Origin: Nymphaea colorata
Lineage: Eukaryota > Streptophyta > Magnoliopsida > Nymphaeales > Nymphaeaceae
DNA length: 37,500 nt
Direction: 5' to 3'
Assembly (NCBI RefSeq): GCF_008831285.2
Contig: NC_045140.1
Span: 242,028-279,527 of the forward strand
Numbering within the stretch: the first letter of the stretch is position 1; the number at the start of each line of letters is the position of its first letter. The position numbers and the translations under genes are program-made. A model generated the notes under the pieces. It did not search any database. It worked only from the letters and a program-made list of their open reading frames with translations, and was not told where the DNA came from. Positions 1 to 8,967 of this stretch are shown piece by piece.

Positions 1-147
1 GGACTTAGCTTTTGTTAACTCGTTTTCACTTGGCGCCTTTGAGATTCGAAGTCAAGACCTAAGCCGGCGGGTTGTGCCGAGCGCCTTGAGCTTTTTAGAC
101 TTTGGGTTTGGATCCGCGCATGATAATCCCGGATCATTTTCTCTTTG

Positions 148-154
148 TATATAT
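148..154 (+). promoter_or_regulatory. TATA box of the element A 5' LTR
   Basis: TATATAT sits in an AT-rich island within an otherwise GC-balanced LTR. The identical site in the 3' LTR (9267-9273) lies ~607 nt after the LTR start, a plausible U3/R boundary. U3 would be about 640 nt and R-U5 about 3 kb. The transcription start was not mapped. Confidence 0.55.
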
Positions 155-2684
155 TGTATTGGATCCTTTGTAAGATCATCTAAGAAATTGAATTTTGGCT
201 CATTGCGAGTTTTGGCTCTCTCTCCTCTTCGAGGACTCCATCTCTTCGACCCCCTCTCTCTACCCGAGTTAGGAGCGTCTCCACCCCTAGAATCCCCTTG
301 CCCCCGTCGTCCGTGTTGACCTCGGCCTCAAGGAAGACAAACCAGGTGGATCCCTTCCCACCGGCGGTGATCCCTCCTCGTCCACGTTTGCCTCTACGAA
401 GAAGATCAACAGCCCAAACATTGGTGCCTTCCACTTGAACACGAAGGAGAAGAAAGGCTGAGTTCGGCACAAGAGAAGATCGAAGTCCCCAAGGCTTCGA
501 TTCGACGGCTTAACAAGGTTAGTACTCGGATCATTGAACTCTTCCATTCGGCTTGGAGTTGTTCGCTTCCGGAGCCTCACCCGCGACCTAGGCCCCTTGC
601 TCGGCATACCCGAGTGACTGGTTTGAGGATCTACGGTGCCCCTCCCTTGGTGCACTCTCTTCCCCGCTTGGAATCGGTTTTCTATCCGTAGGAACCAACC
701 CAAGCCACCCCTCACGGTTCACGACGGCTGCCTCAACAAAAAGATCACTTCCACCGTCGGCTCCAAATTGAAGTTGGCAAGAAATCCAGCGGCTTGAAGG
801 ACTCAAAATCACGGTTCAATATCGAGGTTTGAGCCTCTAAACCACTTCATTGGAATCGCCTCTTCGTGCTGATCAACATAGTCAAATTTGGGCAAATTCG
901 GCCCGTGAGAAGATAGAAATCGCCTCGGCCGGAAATCTAGTCGGAGCTAAGACGCCGCTGCAACTTCCGGCGTCAACCATTGTTCCCGGCATGAAGGACA
1001 GTCCTGCCCCTCCGCCACCGAAGGCCCCTGCAGATTCGAGAAGGGCACCAGCGTCATTTGGACGAGGAGCTAACCCTAGCCGCGGCGCGTGAAGAACCGC
1101 GTCTTCCTTGGCCGCCGGTCCCGATTTGGTAAGTCTCCCTACCGCGCATCCTGGCCCTCCGTTTCTACACGTGTCCCACATCTGTTAACCCGCGTCCTAC
1201 CTTGTCCTAGTAGCTTGCCATCTGTCCTCACCAGCTAACCTAGTCCCCTCCGAGAATCCCTCTTGGATCACGAGCTCCCATCTCGCACTTGTCACCTCCG
1301 CCACCTTCCTTTTTGGCATATTTTCCCTTGCGTCAAACCCTAACGCCTCAGCCCTCCATCGCGCCACCTGTCCGCATCTCATCCATCTCGCGCCCAGTCA
1401 TCCGCCTACGTGTCTGCCACCTGCCCCACCAGGTCCCACTTGGAGCCTCGCCCAGTGCACGCGGCTGCCACCTCACCTAACCGCGTGCCACCTACACCCG
1501 AGCGTTTTGGCAAGTCCCTCGCCGCGCGCTCCCCCTTCCCGTTTTCTCGCCTACCTCCTCTACCTTCATCTCAACCCTAATCCGCAGCTTATCTCCACCG
1601 TTCGTTGCCTCCACGTGTCACCCATCCACCGGAGAGAGAGACTCGAAGAATCTCGAGTGCCACCTCCTTGATTGCCTAATCTCCTTAGCAATCAAGCTCG
1701 ATCTCTTCCTACCTTCTAGGAAAGTGATCGCCACCTTCCTCTTACTCGCTAGCCTTTCCCCTAGCGAGCTACCCTTGACCGTTGATCTTGCCATGTGGCA
1801 AGACCCGACGCACTCACCTGGCTAGACCGCCAAGACCGAGCCCACCTAGCTAGGTCAACCTCACGCGTCATCCAACCTAGGAGTTCACTACCCACATTTG
1901 AACCGAACCCACTTGACCTTAGGACTTAGTCAACCCTCTGACTTTCCGTCTTAGCCCACTAGGTCAACCCTCCAGTTTGACCTAACCCTAGTCATCTCGA
2001 GCCTACCTCGAGATTGCCCGAACCCACTTCACCCGGACCCATCACTTGGTCCAGTAGTCAACCTACCTTCTAGAACCCACTACCGCACTCGGTCTCTCTT
2101 GACCAACTTCCCCGAGCTTAGGCTCAGCCCTAGCCAAACCGCATTGGCCTACCATCGTAGTTAGAAACCCTAACATCCCTCCTAAACCTCATCTCCCCCT
2201 CGGCCTACCCCGACCTTAACCTCCCTTAACCAGACCGACACTACCCTTCTAGAGCCCAGTCGTTGCCGAGCCCAGCCAGCCTTAGTTAGGATTAGGCGTA
2301 GCTGTTCCGTCGGCCACCCTCGTGGTCGACTCTCTTCCGTCGGCACCCAGCCGACGCCCGTGGCCGAGCCACACCCGAAGGAAGGCAGGTAGGCGTTGCC
2401 GCTTCCGGCACTCGCCCCCCTCGTCACTCTGCCGAAGTACGTGTAGCAGCAGCAGCGGCATCGGCGCACTCCGACGCGCGCTTCCCGCCGTCCTTCCGTC
2501 TGCGCCGTCGGCACCCGTCACGCGGCCAGCGTCGGCCGAGCCATCTTGGTCAGCTCTCTCTCTACGCCAGCATCGTCGGCGTCCAGCGGCAAACAGGCCG
2601 TGCGCTTCCCGCCGGTCTCCGGCCCTTGCAGCAAGCTCCGAGGAGGCTCGCCTCAAGCGGACTTCTTTGATTCGTAGCTGCAAT

Positions 2685-2743
2685 ATCCGAGGCATGGTCT
2701 TAGCCTCGGATCCCTCTCGGGACAGCCAAGGATTCGCCTTGGC
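2685..2743 (+). other. Paired hairpins in the 5' LTR of A
   Basis: A 9-bp stem (ATCCGAGGC with GCCTCGGAT, 9-nt loop, 2685-2711) is followed by a 7-bp stem (GCCAAGG with CCTTGGC, 5-nt loop, 2725-2743). A small TCCC/GGGA helix could form between them. The pattern recurs at 11787-11845, on the minus strand at 36019-36077, and with different stem sequence in the B/C LTRs at 16138-16195 and 24343-24400. It is transcribed in the presumed R-U5 region; function unknown. Confidence 0.5.
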
Positions 2744-3257
2744 CGGTATCATCTCCTTAACCCCCTTGTAGCTTCGGGTGGGAGTATTTGCTTTTGCATT
2801 AGGGACTCGTTAGTTTGCTTTTTGCTGTTTTAGCCCGGGCTTAGACCCATCGTCCATCACGTGGTACCTCGGAGGCCGTAGGCCAAAGACACGACCACCG
2901 CGGGCCTAGCCGTCCTATTTGGGAAAGGGCGTGGTTTGTTCGTTAGTTGTGGTTTGTTTGTGGTTTGTGTGTGAGTTGCGAGTGATTATTTGTATCGAAC
3001 GCGCTTGTAAAGCCTCGCATCCGGGTTTAGTTTGATTGTAGTAGGATAAGCCTTAGTTAGGTGTTTTGGTAAAGGGTTAACCCGCACTTGTATTCCATTA
3101 CCTTGGGATTTTTGCGCCGGGGTCCTGTCCGGCCGGGTAGGCCTTGTAATTAATTTGCTAGGATTTTTGGTTTTTAGATTACCTCAAGGAGACTTGGGAA
3201 CTAGGACTCGTGCTTGGTTCGCGCTTTCTAGCCGCAACCGGGTGAGTGCCTAACAAT

Positions 3258-3270
3258 TGGTATCAGAGCT
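3258..3270 (+). other. Primer binding site of A (initiator Met-tRNA type)
   Basis: TGGTATCAGAGCT begins two bases after the LTR end. This is the standard plant initiator methionyl-tRNA 3'-end complement used to prime minus-strand DNA synthesis. The same site occurs in D (minus strand, 35492-35504) and nearly the same in B and C. Confidence 0.93.
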
Positions 3271-3823
3271 ACCTTGGGGTACATTCCGTTGGTTTGAGCA
3301 CCCGAAGACTGAAGAATCGGCTTCACCAAAGGCAGCTTGTTCGGTTTTCTTGTCAGAGTGCAGATTAGGCAGTGGTTTTCGTGTTGATATTTCGGTTTTC
3401 AGTCAGTAGACGGATTCGGTCTTCTAGTGTTCACGGTTTTCGTATAATAGTGTAGTTCTAGGCTTCGCTTGCTCTCTTTTAGCAAGTGTAGGGCTGTACG
3501 CCTTGTACACCCAAGGGCAGCCAAGCTTGAGGTGCGTCGCCGAGACACCAGGCGGGTGTGGCGATTTAGGCTCCTTGAGCCCGGCCGAGAGCGAAGCGGG
3601 ACTGCCGAGGCGCTAAGGCGTAGCGCGGCAGTAGGCGGGCCAACCCGTCTCCCTTGCCTTAGAACGCACGCGGCATCAGCGGCAGCGGCAGCGTGCAGAG
3701 GGCAGAGTCAGTCTAGTTAGGACAGCGTAGCTTAAGAGTGGCAGCGTTTCAGTTTTTGGATTTTTAGGTCAGCGTAGTTTAGGACTAGATACAGTGTTGC
3801 CTTGGCGGTTTCAAGCCATCCAA
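3271..3823 (+). other. Untranslated leader of A, PBS to gag
   Basis: About 550 nt lie between the PBS and the first gag ATG. This stretch would hold packaging signals. It contains a GGCAGC-type trinucleotide run near 3670-3695 that is 6 nt longer than in the inverted copy D. An open frame from a non-ATG codon at 3469 to 3720 is preserved in part in D, but it lacks an ATG and any recognisable domain, so I do not call it a gene. Confidence 0.6.
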
Positions 3824-5797
3824 ATGGCTAAATCCAAGAAGAACCTCAACGTTGAGGAAGGCACCGCCGATGAGGGCCAAACCGAGGCACCTCATCCCTC
3901 TGAATCCGTAGAGATTCAAGAACCCCTTGCCGGTCGCATCCTACAACTAGAGCGGGATTTTAACCGCTGGAAAAGAGAGATGCACAACATGGACCAGCAA
4001 CGAAGAAATGAGGCCGTCCGTAGAGAGGAAGAACAACAACGTGAAACCAATGAGATGAAGGGCATGCTTAAAGCGATTACAGCCCACCTCAACATTGGTA
4101 CAGATCGACCCACCTCGGACCCCTCCACATCAGGTCGAGACAAGGGCAAGGGTAGATATGTGGAAGCGGACACCCATGACGCTTCACATTTAGGCACCCC
4201 TCGTGAAGGTGCCGGAAGGGGCAGAATGCACCCACCGCCGGATCGCAGTCAACAAGAGATGCGAAGTTCCTTCCAACAACAACGCTTTGGAAATCATAGC
4301 CAAAGCCGAAGCTTTTATGGCTCGGAAGGAGAGGAGGGTGAATCTCCTCAAAGAGAAAGAAGAAGAACCCACTCTCGTCAAGAAGAGAGGAGAACCCCAA
4401 CCGTTAGATACGAATTTCCTAAGTTCAATGGGGAAGGATTGCGAGAGTGGCTCTTCATGGCAGAGCGTTACTTTGTTTGTCACCACATCCCGGAGGAAGA
4501 ATGGATAGAAATCGCGGCCGCCAACACCACGGGCGAAGCCACGACCCAATATCTCTGGTTCGATCACAAAACTAGAGATCCAACTTGGGAGAAGTTCAAA
4601 GCGAGCTTCCAACTCCGATTCGGTGAATCCACCTATTTGGATTACGACGAAGACTTGAAGAAGTTAGTCCAAAGAACGACCGTGCCAGCCTACCACAAAG
4701 AGTTCATCCGTTTGGCTAGCCGAGTCCAATGGACCGAGAAGGCGCTAATTGGAGCCTTCAAAGGGGGATTAAAACAAGAGGTTGTCCTCGAAATGAAAGT
4801 CCAGAACTACGACACCCTCGAAGAAAGCTTTGCCATGGCGCGAATATGTGAAGAGCGCCTAGAGGAGAAGCGAGCCTTGAAAAGGACTCGCAAGTTTGAC
4901 AAGCAGAAGAAGAAACCGGCGTTCTCTTCTAGCTCACGGCCTAGGGGTAATGAATCAACTCCCTACCCACCTCGATGGGAGTTCATGGCCGACACAAGAT
5001 CTGGTAGGAACCCCCCTACCTGCTACCTCACAGCGAAGCAAATTGAAGAGTATAGACGAAAAGGTTTATGCTATCGTTGTGAGGCCAAATGGGATAAGAA
5101 CCATCAATGCAAATCCTTCTTCCATGTGATGGTGGTTAGTGATCCTGAATACAGCAGCAGCTCGGATAGTGACTCATCCTCGAGTTCACCTTCCAGCTCT
5201 AGCTCCTCTTCTGAGGAAGAGGTGGGAACAAAGAGAAAGGCCAAGAGGCCGGAAAAGGCAGAAACGAAGAAAGAGGAGGCTCCAAAAGCCGAAGGCAAAC
5301 CCGAGGAGGGTGAGTCTCTTCACACCATGCAAGACCCCCACAAGCCCAACGCCATGCGAGTATTTGGGCGTATCAACGGGCAAAAAGTTTTGATTTTGCT
5401 TGATTGTGGAGCAACTAATAACTTCCTAACCGAGGAAGCGGCTCAAAGATGCAATGTTGCCTTGCAACCAAGTAAACCCCAAACTATTGTCGTGGGAGGG
5501 GGCCACCGGCTGAAGTGCATGCACGAGGTTAAGGACATGGAGGTCACCATCAAGAAACGCACCTTCAAAGTTGACTCGTTGGTCATACCCTTGGATGGAG
5601 TCGACTTAGTCCTAGGCATGTCTTGGTTCTTATCGTGGAAAGATATCCACTGGGACGTCAAGAATTTCTCTATGACGTTCATTCCAGAGCTTGATGGGGA
5701 GCCCATCACGTTGCAAGGACTAGCCAGCACGACAAGTCCTACGCCGCCCTGCGTTGCCTCGACCAGGAGCAGCCCGCTTGCTGGGTCCTTACGCTAG
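3824..5797 (+). pseudogene. gag-pro: Gag plus aspartic protease of element A, frame lost after PR
   Basis: Structural protein and maturation protease of the retrotransposon particle. I start at ATG 3824 (MAKSKK...), because the open frame upstream begins only with a GTG and the inverted copy D has the same ATG. Numbered from codon 3794: a charged coiled-coil-like N-terminus, a retrotransposon Gag domain at about residues 204-360 (FPKFNGEGLREWLF... LRFGES), and a basic stretch. Then comes an atypical knuckle CX2CX7HXC (CYRCEAKWDKNHQC, from ~426), a serine/acidic run (~450-475), and protease with active site DCGA at ~537 and a VDLVLGMSWF motif. The usual active site is D-S/T-G; the Cys is shared with D. 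Near 5738 a 1-nt deletion relative to D shifts the frame, so the last ~20 codons to 5797 are out-of-frame. Gag and Pol were originally one frame. Confidence 0.88.
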
Positions 5798-8700
5798 CTA
5801 CAGATGTTCCGGGATCGGATGAGACAATTGAAGAACCGATCCCACCCTCAATTCAGAATGTATTGAATGAGTTCCCGGAAATATTTGCGGAACCAAAAGG
5901 CCTACCACCTCAAAGGGCCTATGACCACCGCATAGTACTCACGCAAGGAGCTGAGCCTGTAAACGTCAGGCCTTATCGGTATGGGCATAGTCAGAAGGCG
6001 GAAATTGAACGCCTCGTAAAAGAGATGCTCCATGATGGTATCATCCGTCCGAGCTGTAGTCCGTTCTCTTCTCCAGTCCTTTTGGTGAAGAAGAAAGACA
6101 ACACATGGAGATTTTGTATAGACTACAGAGCATTAAACGAGGTGACCGTCAAGGATCGGCACCCGATACCGGTTATAGATGAGTTGTTGGATGAGCTCGC
6201 CGGTGCCACAATCTTTTCAAAGATAGACCTTCGTGCCGGCTATCATCAAATAAGAATGCAAGACGAAGATATCTCTAAGACCGCTTTCCGGACGCACGAT
6301 GGGCATTACGAATTCTTAGTAATGCCATTTGGTTTAACAAACGCACCAGCCACCTTTCAGAGGTGCATGAACGACGTGTTTCGAGAGCACCTACGCAGTT
6401 TTATCTTGGTCTTCTTTGATGACATCCTCATCTACAGCAAGAGTGAGGATAAGCATCGGGAACACTTGAGCATAACGTTAAACATACTGAAGGAGCATCA
6501 GCTATTCGCGAAGATGTCCAAGTGTAGCTTTGGACAGTCTTCGATTGGATATCTCGGGCACATTGTGTCACGAGAAGGGGTTCGGGCAGACCCCGAAAAA
6601 TTGCAAGCCATGGAGAAATGGCCACTGCCCAAAGATTTAAAGGGTCTACGAGGCTTCCTTGGACTCACAGGGTATTACAGGAGGTTTATACAAGGATATG
6701 GAATTATCGCACAACCTCCAACCCAAATGCTGAAAAAGGGAGCTTTTCAGTGGACAGAGAAATCTAGGGTCGCATTTGACAAACTCAAATCGGCCTTGAT
6801 GACCGCTCCAGTTTTGACACTCCCCGACTTCACTAAGACCTTTACCATTGAAACCGATGCATGTGAAGTTGGCGTTGGGGCCGTACTCGGCCAAGAGGGT
6901 CATCCCATCGCATACATGTCGAAGGCCCTAACCAGTAGGGCGAAACCTCTCTCAACGTATGAGAAGGAATTGCTTGCCATTGTAATTGCGGTGGAGAAAT
7001 GGCGTCCCTATCTGATTGGACGCAGATTCATAGTAAGGACCGATCAGAATAGTTTGAGATACATGCTTAAGCAACGTGTATCCACCCCCACACAACAACG
7101 CTGGTTAGCTAAGCTTTTGGGGTACGATTTCGAGATCGAATACAAGAAAGGTCCTGAAAATAAGGCAGCTGATTCCCTATCACGCCTTACCGAACAATTC
7201 ATGACACTGTCAGTGGTGGAAACCAACTTATGGGTACGATTGGCCAACGATCAAGATAATGACCAATCGACCAAATTACTTAAGGCTGCAGAAAAGCAGA
7301 ATCCGGGTTCCATCCCTTTACATTCGGTAAAAGGGGATCTTCTTTTTAGGAAGGGTCGGGCTGTTGTCCCTCCTAATTCAGAGCTGAAACGAGAGCTTCT
7401 GCAGCACTTCCATGACTCGCCTGCTGCAGGACACGAAGGGGTCGCTAAGACCGTGAGTAGAGTCAAGGCCCAGTTCTGGTGGCGAGGACTGAAGGCCGAT
7501 GTGCAAAGATACATCCGTCAGTGCAAGATTTGCCAAAGGGAGAAATATGAGGCAATCAAGCCTCCAGGTCACCTAAATCCACTCCCAATTCCTACAAGAC
7601 CATGGACGGATATCACCATGGATTTCATTGATGCTATGCCTCGCTCAGAAGGAAAAGAGGCAATACTAGTTGTGGTTGATAGGCTGTCTAAATACAGCCA
7701 CTTTGCACCATTGCCACGGCTGTACCAAGGGCCAATGGTGGCTCACGTCTTCCAGGAGTACATTGGAAAGCTCCATGGGATGCCTCAGACGATAATCTGC
7801 GACAGAGACTCAATTTTTATGAGCGCGTTCTGGAAGGAGTACATGAAGACGTTAGGGACAGAACTTCGGTTCAGCACTGCCCATCACCCGCAAACCGACG
7901 GGCAAAGCGAGATTGTAAATCGGTCTCTCGAGACTTATCTCAGATGCTTCGCGGGAGAAAGACCTAATTCATGGGTCAAATACTTACCCTGGGCCGAGTG
8001 GTCTTACAACACGAGTTGGCACTCGTCGGCAGGGATGACTCCCTATGAGGCAGTCTACGGTTTTCCACCTCCAGCCATTCCAACTTATGAAGGAGGTAGC
8101 GCCTTAGAGGATAATGTGGACTGCGAACTGCGCACCAGAGAGGAGGTCCTTAACTCCTTAAAACAGAATTTGATTAAAGCGCAGAATCGAATGAAGCAAG
8201 TCTACGATAAAGGTAGACAAGACCGAGAGTTCGAAGAAGGGCAGTACGTATGGTTGAAGAGGCTTCCTCTGAAGCAGAAGTCTCTAATGGGGCAGCCATA
8301 CTCGAAACTTCTGCCGCGTTACTATGGGCCATATCCCATATTACAGAAAGTCGGCAAGGCCGCATACCGATTGGGAATGCCCAGAGAGGCACAAGTCCAC
8401 CCTGTGTTTCATGTCTCTCGCTTGAAACCACATCAAGGCGAGATACCGACTACCGTGGAACATGTGCCGGACCAATTGCCGACGCCTTACAGAATTTTAA
8501 AGCACAGATATACGAGACGGCAAGGCAGAACAAGACATGAAGTATTGGTCGAGTGGGAAGGCCCCGACCAAGGAACCTCTTGGGAAGAATTTGGGTCAGT
8601 TGCTCATCGTTTTCCCTTTTCCAGCGCTCGAGGACAAGCGCAAGGTAGGGAGGGGGAATCTGTTACGGACCTACCAGATGGTCCAGACCCAGGTGAGGCT

Positions 8701-8967
8701 GAACAGCCCGAGCCAAGCACTAGACGAAGGAGAGCGTCAGAATTATGGGCTCGGTCTTTGCAGCACTTAGCCGAAGAAGATCCCAAGGAGGCTAACGAAG
8801 CACCCGGTCAGGTTGCAGTGGGAGGAGCGGGAGGAGCAGCCAAGTCCGCAACGGTGCTTGAACAGGATGAACCTCAGGGTCGTACTGAACCGGTTGTAGA
8901 ACTCACCAAGCGTAGGCTAGACGCACCCAAATCGAGTTCAACTTTCTCAACCCGCGAGGTCGTCTAA
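5738..8967 (+). pseudogene. pol: Reverse transcriptase-RNase H-integrase-chromodomain of element A
   Basis: Continues the polyprotein in the +1-offset frame after the deletion near 5738. The reading frame is open across this join, and there is no ATG of its own at the start. Numbered from codon 5863: RT with FFDD at 184-187 (the YxDD box), RNase H with catalytic Asp at ~332, an HHCC zinc finger ([10 protein letters not shown]...CKIC), and integrase catalytic residues D587, D647 and E683. These have the exact D-x59-D-x35-E spacing. A GPY region (RYYGPYPI) follows, then a chromodomain at ~875-915 ([11 protein letters not shown]...[14 protein letters not shown]). Chromodomains of this family bind methylated histone H3 and steer integration into heterochromatin. 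The frame runs through the PPT and 307 nt into the 3' LTR, adding ~100 residues. All catalytic residues are present, so only the upstream frameshift looks inactivating. Confidence 0.92.
8647..8660 (+). other. Polypurine tract of A
   Basis: AGGGAGGGGGAATC directly abuts the 3' LTR start (TGTTACGG). It is the RNase-H-resistant primer for plus-strand synthesis. It is translated here, because the pol frame passes through it. Confidence 0.88.

Larger units (their letters stand above)
1..3255 (+). repeat. 5' LTR of element A (first ~459 nt missing)
   Basis: It aligns end to end with 9120-12352, the distal part of the 3' LTR. By eye there are about two dozen substitutions and two indels over ~3.2 kb. 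The 5' copy carries an extra 17 nt near 225-245, lying between two CTCTTCG direct repeats, and an extra 5 nt near 2785. It ends in TAACA at 3251-3255, two bases before the PBS. Within it are a TATA box (148-154), a purine/pyrimidine-skewed untranslated region, a cluster of W-box-like TTGACC motifs (1775-2104) and a paired-hairpin module (2685-2743). No host gene is visible; the short antisense open frames here are unsupported. Confidence 0.95.

Noticed and set aside
180-1480. Many 60-150 codon open frames on both strands of the LTRs, repeated in each LTR copy
   Set aside because: They recur only because the LTRs recur, many start at non-ATG codons, they have no recognisable domain, and their composition follows the GC-skewed LTR.
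3469-3720. Small leader ORF upstream of gag in the A family
   Set aside because: It begins at TTG, and the matching frame in D starts elsewhere. The 6-nt in-frame difference lies in a simple GGC/AGC run. No protein motif is visible.
5730-5800. Programmed ribosomal frameshift between PR and RT in A
   Set aside because: The same point is in frame in D, and A is simply one base shorter. No slippery heptamer or downstream structure is evident.
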